This document shows positions 10,666-21,252 of a stretch of 49,817 nt of DNA, piece by piece (positions within the stretch are counted from its first letter, which is position 1; every line of letters begins with the position of its first letter). The position numbers and the translations under genes were made by a program. The DNA comes from Gamarada debralockiae. Taxonomy: Eukaryota > Ascomycota > Leotiomycetes > Helotiales > Hyphodiscaceae. The notes below the pieces were generated by a model. The model made no database searches, was not told the DNA's origin, and was given only the letters and a program-made list of their open reading frames with translations. The stretch lies in contig NXFV01000309.1 in NCBI GenBank assembly GCA_002803225.1, forward strand, positions 1 through 49,817. Reading direction: 5' to 3'.

Positions 10666-10996
10666 AGCTGTATGGGGGCGAAATATAGTGGCATTTTTAG
10701 GAGCTATCTGATATCTAAGGAGCTGAAAATACAAGGAGGGGAAGAGCTCTCTTATACTACAAAAGAGAAAAATACAGGCTACACCAAGTTAGGCAGTTCC
10801 AACTAACAGTTGTTGACTTGATGTGAATGATTCGATTCTGAATCATTCATCGTGTATGAAGGATTGAAGTTGATCAGTGATTCAGCTTGAACGACTTGAA
10901 GCTCAATTGTTGGTACATGGCTTGAACGATCCGGATTTGAATTGTTGATCTGTCTTGAAGGATTTAGAGAAGTACAAGAGTTACCTAGTTGGGGTC
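10666..10996. other. Intergenic, with CTTGAACGAT-like words
   Basis: No gene seen. The words CTTGAACGA, CTTGAAGGA and related forms recur between about 10855 and 10970, giving a loosely repetitive texture, but no clean tandem period. Confidence 0.45.
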
Positions 10997-11269
10997 TCAC
11001 TGATTCTTCGCCTGCGGATCATACGTTAGCTTCTTTGCCCGCTTGTGAAAGAAAGGTATATTACTGGTCTGGCTTATAACCACTTCCCGCCCGTCCGGCA
11101 GAGGTTCATCTTCCTTGAATTTCTTCTTCCTATCCTTCTTCGTTGGCTTCGCCACCTTATCGTTAGACGATTTCAGCTTTTCTTCGCTAGCGTCACCGGT
11201 TGAATAACCTTCTCACCAGCCGCCTCCTCCGTAGCCTCGCGGTGTGTCAATGCGCCTCATCGGGGAACC
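10997..11269 (-). pseudogene. Remnant of a small Lys-rich hypothetical protein
   Basis: The minus strand has an open stretch reading SEEKLKSSNDKVAKPTKKDR then KKKFKEDEPLPDGREVVIS, ending QAKNQ-stop near 10997. Upstream, HREATEEAAGEKVIQP lies in another frame, so at least one frameshift separates the two halves and no ATG precedes them cleanly. The composition (Lys/Asp/Glu-rich with a proline turn) is coherent enough to suggest a former gene, but I do not recognise the family. Confidence 0.3.
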
Positions 11270-11821
11270 TCAGTAGATGTGCCATAGTAGAAGCGAGCAA
11301 ATTAGATAGTTGTTGTAGTAGTTTAAATGTTTACTTTCGAGTGATAGGTTGGATTTAACCAAAATCGTGGTAAGAGGAAGTGGGTCGTTGAAGAAGGTTG
11401 AAGGATCAAACCGCGAGATGAAGTAAGAGCAAGATGGACAGCCACAAGCGTAACTTTCAAGTTAAGTTCCTCCTCGATTTGAGTCTATTGTTTTGTTGGG
11501 GCAATTAGGTTTGGTTATTCTTTCCAATCAAGTGTTTGGCATAACAGCCCCCGTTCCTTCTACAAAGTTGAATGATTCCAGAATGCGCTAAAACCAAGTC
11601 GGGAAAGAACGTAAAGGACGAAAGAACTTAAAGGGGTAAAGAACGTAAAGGGGGAAAGTTTATGCCAAGGAAGAACACTGAATCATACGCTCAATGTGAG
11701 GCGATAACCACTTATAGACGTTATATACTTGCTCTCGCAGCCAAACATTAAAGCTCCTCTTTCTAAAGCACTCAAGCAAAGCCGCTCTGTTTTGTCATCT
11801 CAATTTCAAACATACATCCAA
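11270..11821. other. Intergenic, leader-like before 11822
   Basis: No gene seen. It contains the 17-bp tandem repeat at 11604-11654. From about 11760 it is A/C-rich like a 5' untranslated leader for the small decayed gene that starts at 11822. Confidence 0.45.
11604..11654. repeat. 17-bp tandem repeat, three units
   Basis: Three consecutive units of the form AAAGAACGTAAAGGACG, AAAGAACTTAAAGGGGT and AAAGAACGTAAAGGGGG, followed by a partial fourth. No coding context. Confidence 0.8.
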
Positions 11822-12266
11822 ATGGGTAACGCATTCTCCTAGGCATCTAAGAAAAACCACACCCCAACCCAAGACGACACATCAACCGGCATTCAAACCA
11901 CTACAAAACAAAAAGTTCAAATGTATCAACCCGCCTCCTCAAAACAGGAATCCTCTTCCAAGAACATGACTATCGCCATCATAAAAATCTACAACATCAA
12001 GCTCAAGCGGCTTCCTCAGAATCCAAACAAGCCTCATCTTCGGAATCAAAACAAATCCAGAGAATTCGATACGAATACAATCATCGAAGACAGTGGCTAT
12101 CACACCCACATCAGCGGAAGGGAGAGTCGAGTACGACAAAGGGCAAGGATGGGAAGGAGAGGGCTTGGGTTGGTGATAAAGTTCCGGTTTTGGGGCCGGG
12201 TATGAAGCCTGCGGTGTCGCTGGATAAGGAGGCAAAGAAAGGAGGTGGGGTGTTGGATAGGAAATA
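11822..12266 (+). pseudogene. Small decayed gene beginning MGNAFS
   Basis: A leader-like region runs into ATGGGTAACGCATTCTCC, whose product would start MGNAFS, a plausible N-myristoylation signal. Codon 7 is TAG. Downstream the original frame is lost: a Ser/Lys/Gln-rich stretch (SSESKQASSSESKQIQ) and WVGDKVPVLGPGMKPAVSLD with a terminal LDRK-stop at about 12266 lie in another frame. I do not recognise the family, and the ending is uncertain. Confidence 0.35.
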
Positions 12267-12697
12267 GGGGAGGAGGTGACGTGATTGTTACGAGTGGATT
12301 GTGGACTGGCCATGATTTGGAAATGTATTCGGTGACCTGCTCCCTTCGGTCTAAAAATACACTGTATTTTGAACTCCACGTCACTAAATGTCTATTTCCC
12401 CCTCTATTTCCCCTTCTCTTTGTATCATACATTGGAGAGCACGTGTCTCCGTGACTTTACCGAAGGATTTCACAGCTCTCCTTCAAAGATCCCAACACCA
12501 ACCTTCTTCTATGTCGCCTTGGGGCTGGGTCTCCGAAATGTCGCCGTGGATTTTTGAGCTGGAGTTCCTCAGCCACATCGAAGTCGCTCGGGCTGCGTTG
12601 GATAGTGTCCCAACCGAACCGCTTCAATCTGCCCACTCAACACGTCGCTCAATCCTCGGCGGCGTAACCATCGATTTTTCCTACAGACCCCTTGGCC

Positions 12698-14200
12698 TCA
12701 TTCCCCAATTCTCGCCCACCACATATTTCCAGCCTGCTCGCCTGTATACTCCCTCTCGAACATGTCCAGGAAACACTTCTTGGTTTGCCCACAAATATCT
12801 TTCTCCATCTTATTATTATTTTCCCAGTCCTTGAATTCGAGTCCTTCTTTACAAGCCATCTCAACCATGTACCCCCACGCTACGGGCTCAATATCTAGTC
12901 CTTCGAATAATTCTTCGGAGTTCTGGGCCGATCCCCACTGTCTTTGATCCCGGACATTCCGCATAGCGTTGAGCTTCGGCGGCCAGGAGGCATGCACGAA
13001 CATCGGCCTCACAGTGAGTTCTTTGTCCATTTGAGAAAGAAAGTCGTCTGTTGGGTGAGGTTGCAGGACTGCGCCGCCGTGTCTGTCGCCTAGAGGATGT
13101 GTGGGTTGCTGAATAGTGTAGAATGGAGCTTCGAGGACCAGGGCAGCGGAAGAAAATGTCTCTTTGTCGCCTTCCCCGGGTCCGCCTTGAGTCATCAGAT
13201 GATAGTAGTAGTTCCCATAGCAATTATAATATGCAGCTAGCAGCAATGTTTTCGAGTGGTGTGCTTTCGAGACCAGGATTTGGCCAGCTTCAATTGTCGG
13301 TCTTTTATCGAGGATACCTTCCTCCATACCCGTAACTGTGTAGAAGAAGGGCGAGACGGTGGGAGTCCAGTAATCGGGCCAGAGGACGAGGTGGTTTGAG
13401 ATGAAGGGCTCGGAAACGAAGAGTTCTTCTGGCGGATGGACGGGGAAATTGTCTGCGTCGAGGAAGAGGAGGGACTCGAAGCTGGAGAATAGCATGGCAA
13501 ATGCTTTGAGCTGATAGTGGCTGATCTCGAATGGGAGGAGTGCTTGCTCGATTATGTTGGATAAGATTATGCATTTTGCATTCAGAGCTGGCAGGACCTC
13601 GTCACACATTTGCTGCTCATATTCTTCAGGCGTTGACAAAAATACTTCAACCGGGAGAGTTGAGCCTGTCCGTCGCAGGAATTGTAGACTCACGAGCAGA
13701 GTGGGAAAGTATTCTCCACCAGCACTCGTCACAATCCCTTGCGTTCCTTCTTTATATTCCAACTCCGGAGCTTCGTGCTTAATCTGGTTGACAAACCAGG
13801 TATGCGATTTGCGCATCGAATCGACGTCTTTGGACTCCATATTCAAAACGCTTGTTGATCTATCGGCGATAGCCCCAGAACCGGGGACCGACACTCGGAC
13901 AAAGGAGGGGGCATGTCCTATGAGTTTTGGAGGAGGGCATCGCGGGGCTGCGGCAGCAAGAATTGGGGCAAAGTCTACCCAAAATTGGGATTTGCCTAGA
14001 GAAGTAGGTAGCGAAGTTATAGATGGTCTGGATAACTTTGGGAATATTGTTTGACCCCGTAGATGTCCGTATTCCAACAAAAGTCCAAGGAATCCGAAAA
14101 TTGCGAGGAGGGCAAGTGCAAGATGCCGGCCGGAGAGGGAAGGCGGCGTCGACAGAGCTGCCGGAAGTTGGATTGCCATCTCAACCGCAGAAAATTTCAT
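12698..14200 (-). CDS. GT71-type alpha-mannosyltransferase (Mnn1/Mnn2-like), Golgi type II membrane protein
   Basis: A single exon gives 500 aa. A short cytosolic N-terminus is followed by a membrane anchor (about residues 25-43, LALALLAIFGFLGLLL), a Pro/Ser-rich stem, then the catalytic region. Family marks include GIVTSAGGEYFPTLLVSLQF, PVEVFL and the metal/nucleotide-sugar-binding DAD in LLFLDADNFPVHPPEELF (DAD at about 248-250). It should transfer mannose from GDP-Man to cell-wall mannoprotein glycans in the Golgi; alpha-1,2 versus alpha-1,3 linkage cannot be decided here. The start is the ATG at 14200; an in-frame extension upstream begins with TTG in an AAAATA-rich leader and is ignored. 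It ends in WWARIGE. Confidence 0.85.
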   Translation of the reverse strand: MKFSAVEMAIQLPAALSTPPSLSGRHLALALLAIFGFLGLLLEYGHLRGQTIFPKLSRPSITSLPTSLGKSQFWVDFAPILAAAAPRCPPPKLIGHAPSFVRVSVPGSGAIADRSTSVLNMESKDVDSMRKSHTWFVNQIKHEAPELEYKEGTQGIVTSAGGEYFPTLLVSLQFLRRTGSTLPVEVFLSTPEEYEQQMCDEVLPALNAKCIILSNIIEQALLPFEISHYQLKAFAMLFSSFESLLFLDADNFPVHPPEELFVSEPFISNHLVLWPDYWTPTVSPFFYTVTGMEEGILDKRPTIEAGQILVSKAHHSKTLLLAAYYNCYGNYYYHLMTQGGPGEGDKETFSSAALVLEAPFYTIQQPTHPLGDRHGGAVLQPHPTDDFLSQMDKELTVRPMFVHASWPPKLNAMRNVRDQRQWGSAQNSEELFEGLDIEPVAWGYMVEMACKEGLEFKDWENNNKMEKDICGQTKKCFLDMFEREYTGEQAGNMWWARIGE

Positions 14201-14260
14201 AGCAAAACTGCTTTCTATTGCATTTTTAAAAATAAAAATAAAAATAAAAAAGATACTCAA

Positions 14261-15224
14261 TGAAGGATTAAGAAAGAAGGAAAGAGATTAAAAGACGTCT
14301 AAAATTAGAAAAAGTTGGGGTTGGACTGGTTCGTCCCTTACTTACTAAAATAAGCTTCAGCCCTCGAAGATTTTAATCAAGCTTTGGGTGAGATGCGGCG
14401 ACGCGGCGTTCCACGCGTCCAATCCCTAGCTGCGTATATGTGTTGCAGGCCATCCTTGTCAAATTGGAGCACACCGTTTGGGATGCCCCCTGTACAAATC
14501 AATGCCGTCATGATCGGCATTGTGTGACAGCTGTGGCTGAGAGCTGACGTTAGTACTTCGGGACGCTCGGATTGGGGTTCCTTACGCACCTGTTTGGAGA
14601 TGTTGAAATAGGCCGCAGGCTGCTGAATGCCTTCTGAGCCTCATCTTGTAAGTGACAAATGTTTTGATCATACTGATGGTGCCATCAGTCATGGCGCTCT
14701 TCACTCGTTCGATGAGGGCTTACATCAAGAGGAAGTCATCGCCGGAAAGGAAACGATTCGCGGGATGTGGGCAGCCGAGTCGGCTTCACAGGAGCCCCGC
14801 GCATCCGAAATTTCCCCCTTGAAAAGCCGTTGGTTTTTAACCTCAAACTTCGTTTCTTGCGATACGAGCAACTTTTATGCATATAACTCCCTATCAATAG
14901 TGAAAGGGGGAACCTTCAGGTTTGAGGAGAAAAGGAGAGAAATTTCAGCCAATTTCAATCATGTGGTTGCTAGACACGTGCTCAGCTCCACTTTGAACGC
15001 TGCTTTGGGCAATGCCAGAGATAATGACTCTGTCCTCCCTTTTCATCGTTACCTGTACTTTGATATTTACGACAAATACTACATACGTCTGGTGACATTG
15101 CCCTTTGTTCAGAGCAATTGCTGTCTGGCCATGTGCAATGGGTGGAGCCTCAGCTTGCGACCCTACTTTTGAAAGGCAGTTCGATACTCTATTGTTCTTC
15201 AGGGAGAATTTATCACTAACAGGT
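14261..15224. other. Gene-poor segment, possible coding debris
   Basis: A 181-codon ORF on the plus strand (14627-15172) and shorter minus-strand ORFs at 14377-14589 show no recognisable domain. The plus ORF lacks codon bias or splice sites that would support a real gene. I see nothing else except the run-in to the Zn2Cys6 relic. Confidence 0.4.
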
Positions 15225-16457
15225 TCAGCAATTACAGACTGTCGTACATACAACAGGCGAAGGATAAAATGCGATCGAGGTCTACCAACCTGCCAGAAAT
15301 GCTCTAGCTTGAAGTTTGAAATGTCCTGGCTACGGCTTGAAGTTCAAATTGGGTCCTGGTTTACCTAAGAAAGAGCATTTCGGGATTGATATAGCATCAG
15401 TCCATGATACAACATCGAATTTGACTCTTCTTCAGTCCTAGTGTCTAGAGCAAGAAGTACTACGAAGCTAGATCATCTCTCATTTCCAATGGAGAGTTCA
15501 GAAGGTGGTGATGAAGATACCACTCCGGACATTGATACAATTAGCGAAGGCTCTATTACCAGTGCCTATCTTCTCTTCTCACTAAGCCTTTCTCAGGGTT
15601 TCTCCACTCGCCGACTCCTTTATCACTGCACTCATGTCCTCGCTCCCCAGCTCGCGTGAGTGGACAGCTCATGGCGGGGTATGATACTCCCGCTGTCTTT
15701 CGAATCACCACCCTTTTCTTCTCAGTCCTCGCTTTAACAGCAGGTGACATCTCAGACATATATTACAGCTGTGCGCACACTGCAGTCTACCATCTCTACG
15801 GCTTCACATGGAATCGATACAAAGCCTTGTCACTTTTCAGTGAATATCTGCGCAACAAGCTAGAGAGCAGCGCCGTCAAAATTTCAGACACCCACCAAAG
15901 GCCTAGTCATGCTATCCTAGCAACGATAATGGATTTATGCTACTACGAAGCTCAAGTGGCCAGCTTCTGGATTATGGAAAGTCCATCTTCAAGCTGCTGG
16001 AACAATGATCAAACATTGGCCGGCGTGAACCTGACGCCTGCATCTCACGATCCGACTCGGAGCTTTCTCGTCCAAGAATTATACGCCACCACTACTATGG
16101 CGTCCGTTACGCACTTTAAAGCAGCAGAAGATTTAGTCAGCATGTGGTGGGCGCGTGGCAGAGCGGTAATGTGTCAATGAGAGAATTTTGGAGATGGTGA
16201 GGGTGTGTGGGGCGTTAGATCGACTGAAAGCTTTGAAATTCTTGGAAGATTTCTGGGTTATGCGGGAGCAAGGGAATAATGCCACCGGGATTGAAGTTGC
16301 GAAGGATTGGACACAGAGCGAGATTCTTGATTTGGTAGCATTATCAACGTCTTCCACTCCCACCAGCGGAGAGCATCGACTTCTCCATCTCTTCGGAACC
16401 CAAGTATCGGCATCCGCTTCACAATTCGAGAGTCTCTTCATCCTCAACGCCGTATAA
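15225..16457 (+). pseudogene. Zn2Cys6 transcription factor relic
   Basis: A binuclear zinc-cluster core is visible at 15239-15310: CRTYNRRRIKCDRGLPTCQ and KC, with the second Cys replaced by Tyr. It is followed in another frame by GYGLKFKLGPGLPKKEHFG. Pieces of the fungal-specific regulatory domain follow: LLYHCTHVLAPQLA then TGA (15657-15659) where a Trp is expected, VDSSWRGMILPLSFESP, LALTAGDIS, RPSHAILATIMDLCYYEA, HDPTRSFLVQELYATTTM and, from 16188, a C-terminal helical region ending at 16457. Several frameshifts separate the pieces. This is a dead regulator gene of the fungal_trans_2 type. Its former target is unknown, though it lies next to a decayed oxygenase gene. Confidence 0.82.
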
Positions 16458-16472
16458 CACTCAGATCGGATC

Positions 16473-17147
16473 CTAGTACTCATATAATAAGACAACACCT
16501 GGCGGGCTGATACCATATCCCAGTAGTCGCTTGACTTGCGTCGATATACCTCTAGCTTTCTCAACCGGCAACATCAGGTACTGGTTCTCCGATTGGCGAT
16601 AGCGGCCCTTGGTGAAGAACAGACCCATAGTCTCTCTGGCTTCGTCATTGTGGGTGTGCAAATCCCTGAACAACAATAATCAGAGCACACCTCGACTATT
16701 TAAGAATCTATCTACGCATCATCCCTATGCAGCGCCTGCTGTCTCCCACCGGGGTGACTCTGAAACCTGTGGTACTCGAAATCTGCGGCTTGCTCGTCGC
16801 AGTCCCCACTTCTTGCCCACCCGAAAACTATACGTTGAGCACAGAACCGCCTTCATTGTATCAATCAACAACGGCTTTGTCAGATATTCGACACAGCTTT
16901 CGGAGATACTGATAAGTCTCGAGGCACGCTGAATAGTTTCTGGGAAGAAGCCAGTCTTGTCGATGCAGTCGGTGTTGAAGTACGCTTTCAGCTCGCCTTT
17001 GACTTGCACTGCGAGAGCGGGGCTGATCAAGGTCTCAACAATTACACCCCCATCCCGGTTGAGAAATGTAGTGGGAGAGGTTGGCGACGGCAGAATTAGA
17101 TCACATGAGTCTGGCGTAGGAAGGGCGATGTCGCTGTATGGACTCAT
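16473..17147 (-). pseudogene. Phytanoyl-CoA dioxygenase-like (PhyH) relic
   Basis: The minus-strand ORF from ATG 17147 encodes FLNRDGGVIVETLISPALA, ELKAYFNTD, GFFPETIQRASRLISISESC and VEYLTKPLLIDTM, the N-terminal pattern of fungal PhyH-family 2-oxoglutarate/Fe(II) dioxygenases. After a scrambled stretch a second frame (16676-16473) gives LHTHNDEARETMGLFF, ENQYLMLPVEKA and LLGYGISPPG, the C-terminal pattern. The middle, including the iron-binding HxD region, is missing, and the total length is about three quarters of that expected. Products of such genes often act in secondary metabolism. It lies tail-to-tail with the Zn2Cys6 relic. Confidence 0.72.
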
Positions 17148-17563
17148 CTCCCAGAGAAACGTGGACTTTGAAAAGGAGCTGTCCTGTGCATAGGATATGG
17201 TTAGTCTACTTATTAAAATTAAGTAATGTTGGCATGTCTGGAGCTAGGGGGGTGAATGCCGCGATCTTCCTAACACAGATCTTCCTAACACAGTTGGAGA
17301 ATGAGATGAGGTCTTAGCAGAGGTAGCTAATTCCCGTATGCTAAAGACAACTGGCTTGCCGACTACAGCAATACTGTTAAGGGTACTGGGCGTTCACTTA
17401 CTTCTGGTTTTCGTGCTATCAAGAAGTAGTCGATACCTAGTTGATGAGTAGTGCTCGCCCTGAGGTTGCGTAGACAGACATGTGATACGTGTTGCTCGTT
17501 CCAAAAGAAAGAGGCACTTTCGCCTGGTAAATTAATCTTTACATTGGAAATCGTAGCTGACTC
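17148..17563. other. Intergenic with short direct repeat
   Basis: No gene seen. ATCTTCCTAACACAG is repeated head to tail at about 17263-17293. No other structure. Confidence 0.5.
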
Positions 17564-18013
17564 TCATATATGTAATTGTAGGCTAGAGTAATGTTTATCA
17601 GATTTGAAAAAGGTAAACATGTTCTTCCCCATCTCCTCCTCTATCCGCCCCACAATTACCGAATTTTCCACCGTGGGCTGCGTATCACCGATCTGAAGTC
17701 CGTAATTGTTCTCTTCGTGACCCTCGTTTACTGTGCTGTATCCGCGAAATACCGTTCGTTGAGGATACATCAACATAAGACCAGCATTGTTACCATAGAC
17801 TCCACCATGTGGCATCAAAGGGATATCCGTCTGACTGCTGCCAGAGTCTGTTGTATGTGGCACCGACGCGACATCAGTTCCACTTTGGTGGAAACCTGCT
17901 CTGTACTGGTTATTATGAGAGGTCCATTAGACTGTCAAAGCCTGCACTGTAATATTGTGCTGACAAAGCATTTGCTGCATTGTGGGCAGGCACGGTGGTG
18001 GTGGAGACTGCAT
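17564..18013 (-). pseudogene. Unidentified ORF remnant with one internal stop
   Basis: From the ATG at 18013 the minus strand encodes MQSPPPPCLPTMQQMLCQ and HNITVQALTV, then TAA. The same frame continues from WTSHNNQYRAGFHQSG to IVGRIEEEMGKNMFTFF, stopping at 17564. The His/Gln/Asn/Gly-rich composition resembles the disordered tail of a regulator, but no domain is recognisable. The single nonsense codon could be bypassed by an unrecognised intron. Confidence 0.3.
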
Positions 18014-18250
18014 TATAAAATTGATGTTGATTTTGTGATAGATCCCTGTCGATTGATCCACTATAGAGCGTCAGATGCTATTAATAGCTAACATGGCGAC
18101 GAGGTAACCAACTGTGGGAAAGACCCAATGGAAATATGCCTCTGCTCTAACCTTTCATCATTGGCCCATTGTCGAAGCACCGTGCGCAGTTGCTTGCTAC
18201 TGTGATTGGCATTAGTTCGTTTCTTAGTATATGTAGAATGGAAGGGAAAC

Positions 18251-20106
18251 CTACGTTGGCCTGAACCCTTCCTCAGATATTTCTTCTACAATTTTGTGAA
18301 GAAAACAAGCCGGTGTAGGGCCCCGTCTTAATGCCAAAATCACATCTTTTCTCTTTTCCCATTCGCGCTCCCGTATAGTTTTAGCTCTAATTCTCTTAGT
18401 CTTATTTATCTTTGGTTTATGCTCATCAGAACCAGGAAAAAGAGCCGCAATTGTCTCTTGCTTGGGCTGTGCAACTTCACAGTGCGCAGCATCTTGCGGT
18501 GAGCCTTTCCTTTCGAGTTTCGGAGCGGTGACGTATCCGATAAAGGAACAGGCAGGATGGTCTGGGAACATATTCCATACTGGGAGGGGTACAGTCATAA
18601 TCATCAAGGTGGAATAACTTGGAAAAACTTCTACGTCGGCTGCTAGAAAAGGCAAATCTGCAAACCAGCGAGTACACCTGTCATAGTCGAGCTGGGATTG
18701 ATCTTTCTCCAATGAGATGGATATAAGGACGCGAGGGATCCGGTATTCCTTGTCTGGCAATAGAGAGTAAAACGGAGAGGCATTTCGATTCAGATTGTCC
18801 AGGCCCAACTCAGTGGCATGTGTGTATACTGTTGGTCGTGGAGATATTTCTGGATTACCCTTGGACGCTATTTGGGAGGTTCTGCGGTAAAGCTCGATCC
18901 CTGGAATTCTGGTATCTTGTGTGTAACGCAGGTAAATAGGAGATGAACACCATTCGAGCTTCTTTCCATCTCGGCCACGCCTGTTTTCCTTCTGCTTCAA
19001 CTGGAAGAGAATCTCGGTATGTAGAATAGAAACTGAAAATGGGGCTTTGTCTATCCAATCACGCAGAATCTCAATAAGTGCATTTGTGAAAGAGAACTCT
19101 CCAGGCGGTGCCGCTCTGGATTCGAATCCACAAGCTGCAATAGTTTCCATAACGCCAAATTGTGATGTTGAAGCCGAGCTTGCTGCTGCACATGTGTCGA
19201 GAAGGATCAGAACTTCTGACTTCGCACCGGCAAAGAGGTTCTGAATCCCAGACCAGTCCAATGAAGGAGCATTTCGGTCTTGGTGGCCTACCCACTCCGC
19301 CTGACGGGTGCCATTTATCCTTCCATGGCCAGCATAGTATAAAATAAAGAGATTTTCAGCGTCGTCGCCAAATTCGATGAAGTCCAGAGTCTTGCGCATG
19401 AGGTCTCGGTATGGGTTTCCTCTTGGTATGAGCCATGCAATGGTTACAAAGCCATATTGTTGAAAAACCTTATTAAGTTCCTCCAGCTCATATTGAAACT
19501 CGAGAGCGTCTTCCCATCTTATCAAGCACACATGTACTGTTCGATATCGATTTTGACCGAGCTTTGGACCATTAGGATAAGCAGCCTTCGCAGCCTGCCA
19601 TATGTTAGCTATGACGCCATCATTTTGAAGAATAGAAACTCTATACTGACATCGTTTAAATCATTGACAAATGTCTTGAGGTCTGGGTGATGGAAACCCA
19701 CCCGAGAAGTGTCGTGAGAGGATGGTGAAAAGGATGTAGGAGGAGTGCTTCCGTCCTTGTTCCATGTTAGACATGGGGATGCTTAACACACGTTCCAACT
19801 GACAATTGTGTTCCCTTCAGAAGAGTACGACTCGCTCAGGCCTCCCACATTTGTCTCTGTGCGTGCTGGATTCGCCTGTACCTGTCCAATTCTTGCATTC
19901 CCTTTCTGCGCTTCCGCTCGAGGCTCCCGTAATGACGGGCGAGAACGTCGTGTTTGGCGTTCACGGCTCCAATAACGAATCCTGCCATCTTCTCGAGATG
20001 GAGGCTTCGACCTCAGTCTCGCTCTCCCTCTTGCTCCCGGGGATCTGGAGCGTCCTCGTCGTTCCCGGGTCCGTTCATACGATCCGTCGCGAGCTCTCGA
20101 GTCCAT
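18251..20106 (-). CDS. Stand-alone caspase-like (peptidase C14) protein with Arg/Ser-rich N-terminus
   Basis: Three exons (20106-19804, 19755-19651, 19594-18251) with introns of 48 and 56 nt (both GTCAGT donors) give an in-frame 583-aa protein. Residues 1-75 are rich in Arg, Ser and Glu (SR-like, RERRGRSRSPGARGRARLRS). From about 110 a caspase-hemoglobinase fold follows, with HHPDLKTFVNDLND, FILYYAGHG (catalytic His about 226) and LILLDTCAAASS (catalytic Cys about 271). Lineage-expanded fungal C14 proteins of this shape are suspected players in regulated cell death or allorecognition; this role is inference. No NB-ARC, NACHT, TPR or WD domain is attached, and the tail (330-583) is basic without a known domain. 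A GTAGGT at the stop codon could be a donor to a further short exon ending near 18152, so the exact C-terminus is uncertain. Confidence 0.75.
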
Positions 20107-20373
20107 AGCTTCTTACTCCACACGTATAGTAGCCGCAATAGCTAGAGAATCGAATCATTAATATTAGCTAGTTCGTGTTGGCATGAGATGTGCACTCGAA
20201 CGACGCAAGGGAGATATAACAATGAAGAGATTATTGTGGGAAGGCTTTGCATTGTGGATAGATACTTTTGTGAACATCAACCAGGCTGGGGCGCGCAGTT
20301 AGGCAGATGAAGGAATCTTGACATACCTGCCTCCCGGAGTCTGGTGGTTCAGTTCCATGCATGACGAGACGTG

Positions 20374-20645
20374 ATAGGGTGCAAGAGCCCTATGATGTTG
20401 TTTTGTTGCCATTTTAGTGTAATGTTCGGTAAGTGTTTTGGACGAAGTTGGATATTAGCTTGGCCGCATCTATTACAGTGCAGTATTCGGTGAGTATTTT
20501 AGAGAAGGTGCATATTGGCTCAGCCGTGTGCATATCGAGACTCATGATAGGGTGCAAGAGCTCTACGATGCGTTGTGTTGCTTTTGCAGTGCAGTGTTCG
20601 GGAAGTGTTTTAGGCGAAGTTGGATATTCGCTTAGCGCACGTTTG
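20374..20645. repeat. Direct repeat with 173-bp period
   Basis: ATAGGGTGCAAGAGC starts at 20374 and again at 20547. After each copy the sequence runs in parallel (GTTGTGTTGC, CAGTGTTCGG, AAGTGTTTTAG, CGAAGTTGGATATT) with about 80 percent agreement by eye. A third partial copy (20470-20530) lies between them. The segment is on the flank of the Tc1 relic. Confidence 0.65.
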
Positions 20646-20759
20646 GGGGGAAAACCTTTACCACCTTGAATTGTGGTGGCATTGCCTTTGAGTGTTGCGG
20701 CCCATAACAACTTCATTAGTCGATCCTCTGAGAAGATACTAAAAGACAAATCGGTTCCG

Positions 20760-21115
20760 ATAAGTGTTCCCCACTTTTAAAAACAACACTACGCACTTCA
20801 AAAACTTAGTAACTCAACAACCAACGCTCCTAAATTCATGATATATAGATCAAAATGAAGCTAATTTAATACTTAATCGATAATTTTCTGTTTTTAATAC
20901 ATAAGTTCACCCATTTAGGCATAGATGAGTTGAGTTTCAACAGACTTTCTTTCGAAATCGTAGGCCATATTTCCTCTAAACCGCGCTCCATCATTCCAAA
21001 TTTTTGGTCTGATGCCTTCTTTTGCCAAGAATTATCTTGATTTGCTTCTACAAATTCTCAATTGGAGAGAGTGACTTCGACGAGCCAATTGACTCAATTG
21101 TTATGTCACTAAGCC
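20760..21115 (-). mobile_element. Tc1/mariner transposase 3' relic
   Basis: The minus strand encodes the C-terminal end of a Tc1/mariner transposase. LSPIENL is followed by a TAG at 21050-21048 in place of the invariant Trp, then KQIKIILGKRRHQTKN. After a one-base shift comes MERGLEEIWPTISKESLL, then KLNSSMPK, ending SIKY-stop at 20866. The last acidic residue of the DDD/DDE triad, just before LSPIEN, is lost. The rest of the transposase is absent or unrecognisable beyond 21115. Sequence below 20830, containing GTGTTCCCCACTTTTAAAAA, may be the terminal inverted repeat, but the partner end was not found. Confidence 0.78.
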
Positions 21116-21252
21116 TTGCTCTCAAATCGATTATAGATCGTTCGTAGGAACTCTGAGGGCTGGATAGAAATAAATCCCCTATATCGATAATGATAAGTCG
21201 TACATGCAAGAAGATAAGAGAGACCCCATTAAAGTTAGAAAAGACTTATTGA

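Noticed and set aside
14627..15172. 181-codon plus-strand ORF as a gene
   Set aside because: No domain, no leader or splice support, and it runs into the Zn2Cys6 relic region; chance opening is likely.
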